From contig SIJG01000118.1 of the NCBI GenBank assembly GCA_023374025.1, positions 262,672-326,671 on the forward strand: a stretch of DNA of 64,000 nucleotides, in the 5' to 3' direction. Positions 38,518 to 49,793 of the stretch are shown here, in pieces (within the stretch, counting starts at the first letter, position 1; every line of letters begins with the position of its first letter). This DNA comes from Heterodera schachtii (taxonomy: Eukaryota > Nematoda > Chromadorea > Rhabditida > Heteroderidae). Both the position numbers and the translations under genes were made by a program. Under the pieces are notes generated by a model. It was given only the letters and a program-made list of their open reading frames with translations. It made no database searches and was not told the DNA's origin.

Positions 38518-41500
38518 TCACCAGGCTGCTAATGAGCTCTTCTTTCGGTAGTGCCTTTGTTCTTTCTCATTAGCGGCCATCGGTCGGTGCTTTGGCGGCG
38601 GCAGCGGCAGTGGTGCTGAAATGCTGGTGACCACCAACGGCACAGTGCGCACGACACCGGTGATGGACGACGGTCGTGGCACGGCACCATCAATGGAAGT
38701 GCCATTCTCGGTCAAATTATTTCTATAATTATTGACTCTATATAATTTTAAATAAATAATTTATTAATTGCTTCCACCTCTGTTGCACACTGATTGCCAA
38801 AGAGGAAGCTCTTTTGGGGCGGATAACTGCTGCTTCGTCCATTGTCTGTTCTTTGCGATATTTTCCATTCAAATTTGGCATCGCAAAATTGGCATAATTT
38901 TGCTGCGCGGCCCTTAACAATTTTGTCAACATTTATATAATTTCCTTTTTATACAAATTATGCTATGTTTATCCTCTGTTTTTTTCCATAAAAATGTAGA
39001 GTTTTACTAATGTTCTGGGATCTGTTTCTAGATCTTTTTTGGGCTGGAATTTCTGTTGATTCCTTAATAACAATTTCCATAAAATTCAGAATATTAATAC
39101 CTATTTAATTTAAAATTTTTTATGGCATAAAACTTGTTAAAAATTAGCGCTGCATGAATTTTTGCGTTTTAAAAATTTTTAGAAAGAGAATGATAGACTC
39201 CGAGAATTTTTCAGCAACTCTATTCTGTATAAATTTTAAAATATTAGTTAGCCACCATTCGCCGCTGTATTCGCTGCCACTGCCGTGTTGACGATTTTGG
39301 TGAACGCCGCCAGCAAATTGCATGCCATTGGCACTGATGCGCGGCGTGCTGGGCCGAAGCGATGCAATACAACTGCCACCAACCTAAAAATGAAACTTTG
39401 GAATGTTTAGCGTCTAAAATAAAAAAAATTGCACTAATAAAAGTTTTTTAAATTTATTAGTCATAGCTTTTCTGAAATCTAAGGAAACTTTTTGCAGGCT
39501 ATTAATAAAGACACTTTGAACTATCGAATGATACAAATAAATGTAAATTTGGTTTCTTCTGAGCAAAAGTATGAAGGTTTTTTTTTCAAGAAAGTTTAAA
39601 TCTTCTCCCGTAGATGTCTATAATTATTTAAAAGACCGAATTTTAAAAATAAAAAGAAATCCTAAAAATATTTATTAGAGAAATCATTAGAAGATTACTA
39701 ATTACTTAATGTAAAAAATTTTAAATTCGAATTTCCCACTTCGTCATGCAGCAGTGATTGGGTTGAACATTGAAAAGAATTTGTGATCAGACGAACACAT
39801 CGCTGGCGAAAGCCGCGTACATAGAGGAGAAACACCCAAAAATTGGTGGAACAATTCTAAAAAGATAAAATTATTAAATAAAAGTAAAAATATATAATAA
39901 ATTTTAATACTAAATAGTTTAAAATGTTAAATTTACAATGACAAGCAAAAAATTGGAGAAATCGACCCATAAGGTGGCCAACGGACTGGCCATGAACACT
40001 TCGTTGCCAATAAACTACAAAAATTATATTAAAATAAAAATACTAATTTATACATTTTGTTGTTTACAAAGAAGGAAAAATTTGAACTAATTGTTGAATT
40101 AATTTATGGCTAATCTTTTGAATGAAATTATATTAAAATGTTTTCAATAATTCTTCGAAAATATTAAAGTGTTTTAAAATTTTCAAATAAATATATTTTA
40201 AATTTAAATTTACTGTTTCAAAGACGTCCAATACAGTGGGAAGAATATCAGAGATCAAAAATTTGACGATTATCACCACCAGCATAACATTGGCACGGTG
40301 TTCCTTCCTGAAAAAAAACAACTTTTTAATTTAAAATAAAAATTTAATTTTCATTTGCGAAAAATGATTTAAACTATAAATACACGGCTCAAAAATAAGT
40401 AAGAAATTTATTTACATAATAATAACTTTTAATTTTTATTCACCGTTTTAGGCTTGGCTTTTTGCCGCCGTTGGTCATCGCCCCGGACATTAACATTATA
40501 CGGTAGTGCTGCTTTTCGCCCACAGAATTATCGGCCAACGATTCTCCTTAATTTTATAATTTTACACAAAATTTTCAGCGATATTTATTTGTTGTGAAAT
40601 ATCGAAAAGGATAAAAAAAAATAGAAAAGCTGCTTCTCCAAGTTTTTTAAAATTTTGCAAGGTTCAATTTTTTTTGTTTTGTTTTGGTGGCTTTTTGAGT
40701 ACCATTTTGAACACAACTGTTACAGTACGTTACAGTTAAATTTAAAATTCTCATTATTCATTTTAGTCCAATTACTTTCTGTGTTGCAGCTGATCGTCGT
40801 CGTTGTTGTCCGTGCGGTGGTCGACCCGGCGCCGGCGCCATCGATGCTGTGCAAATGGGCGCAGCAGTGGCTTAGCCGTTTTCGCCGGTGGCGCGCCTCG
40901 CCCAAAGCAATTGAAATACGCAAGGTAAGCACAAAAGTGAGAACCCCTAGAACCAAAATTATAAATATTTTAAATATTTAAAAAAATAAGATAAATTAAT
41001 AATAATACGATTGGGAAAAAGCCTATAATTAAGCGAAAAATGCCAAAAAAAAGTTAATAAGGTTGAATCAATATTATGAAATAAAAGTGCTGAAAAATAA
41101 ATCATATTCACTTAAAATTTTTTATAATTTTTTTGTTTATGTTAATAAATAAATTTTACCTGGCAAAATTGTCACAAAGGCACTGCCCAGAAGGATATGG
41201 TAGATGGTACGGTAGAGTTGGTTCTAAAAGTTAAAAAGCGATTTAATACAATAAACAAATACAATAAAATTTAAATAATAGATAGTAAAACAAGTCCCAT
41301 TTTCATTCCCACACCTCCGGTAGCCCTGTCCGCTGTACAAAGGTGTCGCACTTTGTAATTGCACTACCGTACACAGTGTTCATTTGTTGTGGTACTTGTC
41401 GCTGCTGTTCTTCATAGGTTACGGTAGCATTTGCTACTGTCAGCGCCTCTGTTTCCGCTGTTTCGGCTACGGTAGCGTGCGCGCTGGACAAAAGCGCTGC

Positions 41501-44500
41501 TGCTCCACCGTCCAACGCGTAGCACTCCACCGCGGTTTGCACCTCGAAAAAGCGTGGCAAACAGAAGAACAGCGCGCCAATTGAAAGGCCGACAACGAGA
41601 CGCTTCACACGGCTAAAATTTTTTTATTCTTTTAAATAAAATAAATAATCAAAAAATTGTATTATTAACCTTCTTTTGCTAAAAATTCGATGCTTGAATG
41701 GCATACACAACGCCAAATAGCGGTCCAAAGTGAGTGCCAAAATCTGCAATTGCCAAAATTTCAATTAATAAATTGTTAAAATTTTGCGACGTTGCTGCCG
41801 TCGGGGTCCTATTTTTAGAACCCTTTATGGCAAAAGTTAATTTTTTCGTCAAAAAACCGTACAATCCAAACAGTGCCGGTGTGTGTCGCATTTGCCAAAG
41901 CGTAGGTTGGCGGGTACAAATGCACATAGGGACCCGATGAGACGACGGAGCCCCAAAGCTAAATTCTTTTAACCATTTAAGCAATGCTAATTTGTAGAAA
42001 AACAAAGAAATTTATGAAATGGAAAATAATATTTATTGACAAAGTTAAGAGATGTGAATTTTAAATTTAAAAAATAAAATAAATAATTTAAAATAATTAA
42101 TTGTTGAATAATTAAAACATATAAGATTTAATAAAAAAGTTAAATTTCATTTTTTTAAATGAAATGGCCTTTAACTATAGTTTCACACCATTGTCGGTAG
42201 ACAGTAAAGCAAAAAGGCGTTGAACAAAAGTGCCGAGTGCCATCCCGCCAAAGAAATCTAAAAAAATTCAACATATTTTAAAATAGAAATTGAAAATTAT
42301 GAGTTTTGGATTGCTCATTTACCAAGTAATAGTGAATTATTGGAGTTGTGCCACCGCTCACATTTCGACGAAATCGCACGAACACAACCACACCTTTTTA
42401 TTAAAACAATCAAAAATTGTGCAATTAAAAAAGTCATTAATTAATTAATTAATTAATTTAATTACAAAGTGCGTTCAGCACAATGCCAGACAGCACAAGC
42501 AGCAAACTGAGCGGACCATTAAGCAACCAGGACAACTTAAAGGAGAAAATTTAAAATTCTAATTAAGTCTTATAATATTGCACCTTTTAAATGTTCTTCC
42601 GTATAAATAAAATACTTTTTTATAAATATTTATTATTAAAAGAATTATATTTTACCATTTCTTGCAGTTGTGAAAAATTGTCCAATGTGTTGAGCCAATT
42701 TTGGATGTATTGAAGAAGTGAATGAGAATGTGCTGCTGAGTTTGGACGCTGTTGTTCAAAAATAACAGCAGCAGGAGGTGAGAATGATCTGCACGAAAAT
42801 GAACATTTAAAACTTAAGTTTTGCGAAAAAAATTCCATCAATTAATCCAAATTAATAATGTGGTGGAGATCAAATTCGAGAAATGCACGAGAGATTCAAA
42901 TTAGTTTCAGCCTTAGGCCCGGCCGGAATTCAGAATTTTCTTCTCGAAAAAATCCTCGATTGTGATAAAAAGGCCAGAAATCATTACTTAACCCTTACAA
43001 GAACAAAAAAAATTCGTTTATCTTTCTTTGACTGTCTCAATGGCACTTTCGCCTGCCTCGAAAAATAATTTTTGAAATCGATTTAATTGTGCCGGGAAAT
43101 ATGAAAAACTGTTAATAAATATCACACACTGTTTATGTGCAACATTAAGATTTGCCTGGGAAGCAAGAAAACAAACATGCAATTAATTTTATTTTTACAA
43201 AATGCCCTCAGGCAATCTGCTTGGGGCTATTTTTCTCGGGGTGTCATTTCTAATTATAATTTTTACGCGTTCGCGTTGCTGGGCGCCATTCGGGAAGTTT
43301 TTATTATTATTTCTCGGTATTTAATGCTATTGTTTTTATTTTTAAAGAATGGAGAGGATTATTGACCCCGAATTTTCCGTTAAAAAATAAAATAAGCAAT
43401 TTAATAAAATATTCAATTACGATAAAAAATTTCAATTTTGGAGTTGAACTCATAAAAGTAAATAAATATTTATATTTTAAAATTGAGTTTATAATTCTTT
43501 ATTTAAAAAGAATTGATTATGGCCTTACGGCGCCAATGTCATTAAAATTACAAAGACATCCTCCATCATTCCTCATTCATTATGATGTTGACATTCATTT
43601 GCCAAAAAAATACTCAGGGACACACATTCATTCTTTGCACGACAACGGCACGCCACACACACATCCATTTATTTATCCATTCCTCTGTGGCACAAGTAGA
43701 CAAATTGTGGGAATGGCACTTTTTTTTTTACTTAACAATTCCCAGAAATGTTTGGCATTTTTTTCAACGCCTAGGGATTGGCACTCAAGCATTTGCTGCT
43801 CTCTTCAAAAAGTGACAAATTGCCCGAATGGTGGAGGAGGGGGAAGCGATGCGCATAAGAATGGGCGTTTTTCCAACCGAGGCCAAAAAGTCAAAGGCGT
43901 TAATTAGGTGCCGGATATGCTAAATTGGGATGAAATTGGATGTTTAAGAAGGACAATTAGGACAGAAAGGAATGATGGAGCTAATCGATAGTCGCTTAAA
44001 GAAATTAATTAAAGGGTACGAATTCGGACAAATATTTTATTAATAGAAAAAGAGTCTATAGCCAAATAATAAATGAAAGAAAAAGAGAGACGGCGAGAGA
44101 GTATGGGAAATAATCAATGAGATAAGAGAACACACAGTTAGAGACCAACGAGAGACCGGTAGCAACAATAATGAGCTTTCATAGGATAATTTAAACCATC
44201 CATTAATATTATTTGTAACTAAATTTATTAATATTTTAAATGATAATTAGGAAAGAAAAGATAAGCTTCCTAGAAAATTGACTTTGGCCATTAGCACGAG
44301 TAGACACATTAAATATTGTTTTGAATGTGCCAGAATTTGCCGGATTGCGTGCCGCACCCTCCGGCGCAGAGTCACAATGCCGGCACACGATATTTGTGTG
44401 GCTTTTCTGGAAGATTTTTGTCACAATGTTGTGAGTTCCATGGATATGGCGTGAGAAAAGCCGAAACAGGCCCCGGAGGGGCGGAAGGAAGGAACTAAAT

Positions 44501-46223
44501 TCTTTAACGAGAACATTTGCTGATGACAAAATGTGTGAAATCATGTACAAATAAGATAATGGATATGGAGGAGAGAGAGAGAGCTTAAAAACAAAAAATG
44601 AAAAAAGATAAACTAAAAAAAAAATAAGTGCAATCATTGGTTCATTAATTAATGTGAAATATATTTTAACATTTCGCCTCATCAAATAATGTACGTTTGA
44701 CTTTTGGCATCGCGCCTCATGGCACATCATCACAAATACCAATTAATGTTAATCGAACACTGAGCACACAGATGGGCTCTCCATCTTTTCATCTGCTTCT
44801 ATTGCTTTGTTCACCATATGAATTAGGATTATGAATTTTTTTTTCGATTTGTGAAATGGCCCAAAAAATTGAGCATCATCATTTTGACAAGGGCAATGAA
44901 TTTTAGAACACCTAAAAATTATTTAAATTTAAGAAAATCTATAACTTGCGAGCAAAAAATACGTTATAGCACACGTTTATAGAGGAAACTAAAAACCCTC
45001 ACTAATTTAATTTGTGGGGCTTAAGTATGTCTGCTTTTGCCACTTATCCATTCTTTTGAATGCCCTTTTTAATGGATGTTTGGGCCCAACAAATTGTGAG
45101 AAAAGAATTAATAAATTAGTAATGGCCCACAATATTCTGTTCTGCTGGACAATATGGGCTTATTAATTATTTTGTGCATAAAAATGCATATCAGCACAAA
45201 TAAAACAAAAACAAAACAAAAAGTGCCGCAAGAATGCACAAATGGAGGAAATGATAAATATTTTTTGTTTATTTGGCCAGCAGGGGATTTAGAGTAGAGT
45301 TTGTACGGGACCGGGACCTGGTACTGAAAAACACGTAAACTGAGTACCGAAGTCCCGATTTTTGACCAGTTTTGACCGGGACCGGGAAAAGTCCCGGTTT
45401 TTAAACCCAAAAAGTCCCGGTCCCGGTTTTGCCCAAAATTCCCGGTCCCGTACAACTCTAATTTAGAGGAATTAACACCAGAAAAGTTCTGTCGATTTTT
45501 TCGCTTTAAGCCAAAATCCGATCCCTAATGATGATAAATTATGCATTTATTTGAATGGTACAAAATGGATTAACCAAACTGATCATTAATGATAGAATGA
45601 ATAATTGTTTTTTGGGGATTTTGAGAATCGTTAAAATGCATGTCAATAATTGTGTACGTACCGTATCAGGAATTACTAAAATAGAACCCCAATTGGTGGG
45701 AAGTTCTTCTGTTTTCAATCCCCTAATTTTATGAGTAGAGCTATTTGATCATGCGATAAAATTAGCCAAAATCATAATGAATTTCCGTGTGTATAAATAT
45801 AACAAATGAACGCTAATTGGCACCTTAAAAGGAACAAACAAATTGCTAATTAAAGCTAAAAATTGTAACATTTTTTTTTGGTAGTAACTCGAGTCGAGTT
45901 ATAATGAATTAGACAAGTTCGGCATTTCAATTTCGACCGACATCCGACAGGAGACAATAAAAATTGTCATAGAAATTTAATTTTTGTGATTTTTGTAATT
46001 TAAATTTATTTCTCGCCCAGCGCCCACATGCACCGTTGGCATATCCCTATATCTGGGAGCCATGTTTTTAAATGTTTGGCACTCGAAATCTGTACCTGCT
46101 GAATGCTGTGGTTGGCGAAGTGCTGTGCATTGTGGTCTCCCATTCATCAAACATCAATGGCGGCTGATCTATGACAGCAGTGTGCTGAGCATAATCATTT
46201 GAGTCAAGCAGAATTTGAGTCAT
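38518..46223 (-). CDS. Rhodopsin-family GPCR, FMRFamide-receptor-like (17 exons)
   Basis: Exons: 46223-46096, 42788-42656, 42535-42466, 42393-42323, 42257-42189, 41958-41863, 41743-41670, 41612-41315, 41223-41160, 40946-40776, 40546-40444, 40307-40214, 40014-39937, 39856-39740, 39383-39256, 38912-38778, 38722-38518. All junctions are GT..AG with matching phases, giving 677 residues. Visible elements: extracellular N-terminus (MTQILLDSND), TM1 (LLLVLSGIVLNAL), TM2 (YYLISLAGWHSALLFNAF), extracellular YVHLYPPTYALANATHTG, TM3 ending TLDRYLALCMPFKHR (DRY box near residue 196), TM4 (VVGLSIGALFFCLPRFFEV), a loop 2 of about 75 residues, TM5 (FVTILPGVLTFVLTLRISIA), TM6 (VMLVVIIVKFLISDILPT), TM7 (WVDFSNFLLVINCSTNFW) and a ~185-residue tail. 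The absence of a Cys before TM3 plus the LPRFFE and DFSN..NxSxNF motifs fit the nematode FMRFamide-peptide receptor group. The ligand is unknown. Exon 1 is joined over 3.3 kb by phase and could be wrong; an alternative ATG lies at 42838. Confidence 0.85.
42789..46095 (-). other. First intron of the GPCR gene
   Basis: This 3.3-kb intron has donor GTACAG and acceptor TTTTCGTGCAG. It contains a 166-bp MITE (45295-45460), a GAGAGA microsatellite near 44570 and several open frames of 60-180 codons on both strands (for example 43362-43907 and 44236-44742) that show no domain, no consistent splice context and much low-complexity sequence. I treat them as chance frames. A nested gene is not excluded. 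Confidence 0.5.
45295..45460. mobile_element. MITE copy 2 of the GGGACCGGGA family, 166 bp
   Basis: Termini TAGAGTTTGTACGGGACCGG and CCGGTCCCGTACAACTCTA are inverted repeats flanked by ATTTAGAG at 45287-45294 and 45461-45468. The interior shares GAGTACCGAAGTCCCG and CCCGGTTTT with copy 1. It sits in the GPCR first intron. Confidence 0.85.
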
Positions 46224-46882
46224 TTTGCCAAAGGTTACTTATATTTTTCTAATTGTTACACTTTTTACTCAGTCATCGTATGTGAAATTTCGGTCTAATT
46301 AATATATTACGGATCAATTAGCATTAAAGATAAGAAAACGATGGGAATATGTTAAATTTTACAATAAAATATAATATCACTCGCAAAATGCTCTTTAAAA
46401 TTAATAAATTATTTAATTTTCAAAAATATTTGAACCAAATAGTGGCATGCAATCAAATTAGCTAATTAATAATTTATTTCCTCGTGGCAGGTGGCCATTC
46501 ATTCATTGGCTGATGTTGGTCAAGTCGGAAATTGTGCAGGGACTTTCTCTGCGAACTACACAAAAGTCCATAGGACAGAATTATGCATTTCGCTTTTGGT
46601 CGTCCGCTTTTCCCCCTACAAATTGGCTTGATTAGTTTTTGCGCATGAATGCCCTCCGTCAATGGCACGGCGCCCACGCAAAAAGCTCATTTAATATTTC
46701 ACACAAAACGTTAAACCGCATTTTTGGGCAAGTGTCCTTGAAAAAGAAAAGAGAATATTTGTCCAATTTTAGTTTAGCGCCTCGGGCCATAAAAAGCAAA
46801 AAATGAGAGAGAGAAAATATGTGGGCGTTAAGCATAATAAAAATAAAGCAAAAATAGTTTATTTACGAATGATACAACAATG
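46224..46882. other. Upstream region of the GPCR gene
   Basis: No exon is confidently assigned. Both strands are open around 46474-46677 with moderately coding-like sequence on each, and I could not attach either to a gene. The region is the probable 5' flank or promoter of the minus-strand GPCR, but no motif could be identified. Confidence 0.35.
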
Positions 46883-46890
46883 TTTGAAAG

Positions 46891-47064
46891 TAGGGTAGGT
46901 CGGGACCGGGACTTTTTGGGTTGAAAAACCGGGAATTTTTGGCTGGGAAACCCGGGAAAAAAGCCGGGAATTTCCCGGTCCCGGTCAAAACTGGTCAAAA
47001 CCGGGACCTTGGCACTCAGTTTACTCAGTTGTCCGTGTCCAGGTCCCGGTCCCGACCTACCCTA
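46891..47064. mobile_element. MITE copy 3 of the GGGACCGGGA family, 174 bp
   Basis: Termini TAGGGTAGGTCGGGACCGGG and CCCGGTCCCGACCTACCCTA are flanked by TTTGAAAG (46883-46890 and 47065-47072). Internal words run in the opposite orientation to copies 1 and 2 (GGGTTGAAAAACCGGGAA, CAAAACCGGGACC). The three copies have three different target duplications, showing independent insertions. Confidence 0.85.
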
Positions 47065-47072
47065 TTTGAAAG

Positions 47073-49516
47073 TTTGCACAAAAACATATTATTTTTTGTG
47101 GTAAATTATTAAAAAACCAATTAAATTTCATAATTCGAAATTGTTTTTACAAAAAATTATGGTGAAATATTCCAATTGTGAACGCAGAAAAAACAAGTGA
47201 AAAAATAAAAATAAATGCAGTAAGTCCAAAAAATCCTTAAACATAAAATCAGCTAAAAAAATGCTGAAACAAAACCCGGAAGAAACAAAAATTCCGCAAA
47301 ATTTGGCACATAATGCCAACTCAATTTTTCACGGTCTTCAGCTCAATTAGGTTTTGTGCCCTTTTTAGCATCATGTCCTTCTCGCCAACCCACCACCACT
47401 CATCGTTGGCATGCGGGGTGACACGAAATGGGAATTCGGATTACGCCATGCATGAAAATGGAAGGGATTATTTTGACATTCATTTCATATTTTTTTGGCA
47501 TTATGTCACAAATTTTTTGGGAATATTTTGAACAAAAAATTCTTGTTCATGTTTTTTGGCGAAGAAAAAGTGACGTTGAAGAAAAAGAAAAGGAAAAATT
47601 TGAAAAAAATTATAAGTGATTCAGAAAGTTTTTTTTATAAATATTTGTTAATAATTGGTAAACTTAAAATGCTGATTGAAATAGATTTTGATAATAAATT
47701 GAAATAAATAAACTTTTTAACACCGGCACTTAGCACTAATTCACTCTCATGGGAATAAATTGGGCCTAAAAATAATTCAACAAAGACGAATGATTGCGAA
47801 GAAAACAATGACAAAAAGTATTTTGATGCGAAAAACAAATTATTGAGCACAATTTTTAATTCAAAGAATTTAATTTTTAAGCTATGATTTTTGACCAACT
47901 TAAATATATTTAAAAAATTAAATTAAGAACAATTAAAAAATACTAATATTTTTACTCGCGGAAATAAAATTATATTCCAATTAATTCGACCCCGAATGCA
48001 CTTAGAAGAAGATGACACATTTATTTAGCAGATGTATTGGGAATTTGATTAAAAAATTGGGATAGCGAAATGCCAAATTGGGATGAATGAAAAGGGGCAA
48101 AAAAAAATGGTAACGCCGTTGGAGAAGCCCATTTCGAAGAATTAGTTAACGAGGGAGAGATAATGGGGCCCAAATTGGAAAATGATGGAGTAGAGAAAGA
48201 GGCCAAAGTTGCATTTTTCAACTCAAATTAACGGTAAAAGCAAATAAAGAGTTAAATTAGTAAATTTAAATTTTAAATGAATATAATAATTTAAAATTGT
48301 TGCAACAAAAAAGAAGAAAAAAATTAAATCTTTAATTAAATGTTGCTTTAAAACAACTTGCGTATCTATAATTCTATTACGTCAGCAGAGAAAATAAATT
48401 AAGCGGTTAAATTAAGATATTTCGTAATTTTATATTCGGCAGTGCCATAGGTTCCGCCAAGGGTAATTGTTTTTTATACTTCAATTAAATTAATTAAGAA
48501 ATCCAATAAATTCTGATTAATCAGCACTACATGAATTTATTAATTAATTGTATTTAAATATAAAATAAATTTTAATATTTTTAAACTGCATGCGGCAAAA
48601 TCGCTTTTATCCTCCTTTTATATGTGCACTTAAAGGACATTGTCTTATAAATCCGTGCCATCCGCCTGGGCAAAATATTTTTTAGTTAATGCGGGGAATA
48701 TAAGTACAATTTCTGTCGGGAAGGGAGCGGTTAGATTTGTCAAAAGAAAATGGCGTAAATTTTAAGAATTCGTCTTGAAAATTGACGAATTTCCGCCTTT
48801 TTATTACGTAACTCTATATTTGTTATTTTATATTTTTATTTATTTTTGTTTTAAGTTAAAACTTCACGCTGGCTTGGTGTGGTTGAGTGGCACGAATGCC
48901 TATAATGGCCAAAATGTCTCAATTTGACTTGATGGATTATTTGGCTTTTCGCTGGTGTTGGGTGGGTTTTTTTTTGCTTTTGGCGGCACACATTGGCACA
49001 TGTGCCGCCATTCTATTTTAATCCGATTTGAACTGATTTATTTTTTATTTTTTTGATTTTTTCATGACATTCATTTTGCCAAGTAAACAAAAAATTGTAG
49101 TAGATAATATCCGGCACATTGACTAATTGAAAAAAGTAATTTTTTAAAATGCGTGTAAATAGTTTTTTTTTCAAAACTTTTTTTTCCTTTAATAAGCATA
49201 ATTAAAATAAAATAAAATGTATTAATTAAGAAAAAGTGATATTTCCATAAATTCTTAAATCTAATATATATTATTTTATTTTTTGATTAAAATTGAATCA
49301 AAACATATCATTATAAGGATTATCCAGAATGTAATAAATTTTTTGATAAAACTCAACAAAATTAAATGAAAAATTAGGAAAAATAAAGTTATTTTAAAAA
49401 ATGAAAATTTGGACTTTCGACTTTTTCTTCAAGTTCGGGTCCGGGGTTCGGAATTCAGAATGATGTTCTTAAGAATTTTACTTTTATACGACAATACTTA
49501 ATGCTGTTGAACTAAT
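47073..49516. other. Stretch without a confident gene
   Basis: Mostly AT-rich. Frames of 60-90 codons on both strands overlap each other and show no domain. A small frame at 48905-49021 (MAKMSQFDLMDYLAF then a hydrophobic helix ending in a stop, 38 residues) lies in a GC-richer patch with a near-palindrome GGCGGCACACATTGGCACAT-GTGCCGCC and might be a micropeptide or an exon. A half copy of the fold-back family (AGTTCGGGTCCGGGGTTCGG) is at 49433-49452. Confidence 0.4.
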
Positions 49517-49654
49517 TTAAAATATTTGTATCACTGACGCATTTCCCGGGCACGCCGCCGAGCAGTACAGCAAAGCAGACGGAATGTCAATAATTAGAGC
49601 AAATAGAAAAGGAGTCCAATAAACATCGGCCAACACATATACAAAAAGCGCCAT
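49517..49654 (-). CDS. Possible small hydrophobic ORF or exon, unknown
   Basis: The 45-residue frame starts at an ATG, reads MALFVYVLADVYWTPFLFAL, IIDIPSALLYC and SAACPGNAS, and ends at 49517. It is clearly GC-richer than its flanks, suggesting selection, and is hydrophobic enough to span a membrane or act as a signal anchor. A donor GTGATA after PGNAS would also allow splicing. The opposite strand is open across part of the same bases (DAFPGHAAEQYSKADG), so the strand is not certain. No family is recognised. Confidence 0.25.
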   Translation of the reverse strand: MALFVYVLADVYWTPFLFALIIDIPSALLYCSAACPGNASVIQIF

Positions 49655-49793
49655 TGTTTGAATTTAAAAGAATTTAAAGATTAAATATTAAAAATTAAAG
49701 TGCGAGCATTTTTGTTAATGTTACAAAAAGTTCTTGGATATATTTCAAAAGTTTTGTGTGACTTCTATTTACAATTTTTGGTCTCATTAACAG

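Noticed and set aside
40655..40981. Plus-strand frame LIVVVVVRAVVDPAP... with good-looking splice sites
   Set aside because: The minus strand of the same bases supplies the end of TM5 and loop 3 of the GPCR with matching phases on both sides.
42656..42838. ATG at 42838 as start of the GPCR
   Set aside because: Not preferred, because an acceptor TTTTCGTGCAG at 42789-42799 joins in phase to a coding-like first exon at 46223-46096; kept as an alternative.
43362..43907. 181-codon open frame on the plus strand
   Set aside because: Lies in the first intron of the GPCR, has AT-biased composition in its first half and no recognisable domain or signal.
44236..44742. 168-codon open frame on the minus strand
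   Set aside because: Inside the same intron, with no motif; its hydrophobic part comes from T-rich low-complexity sequence. A nested gene cannot be fully excluded.
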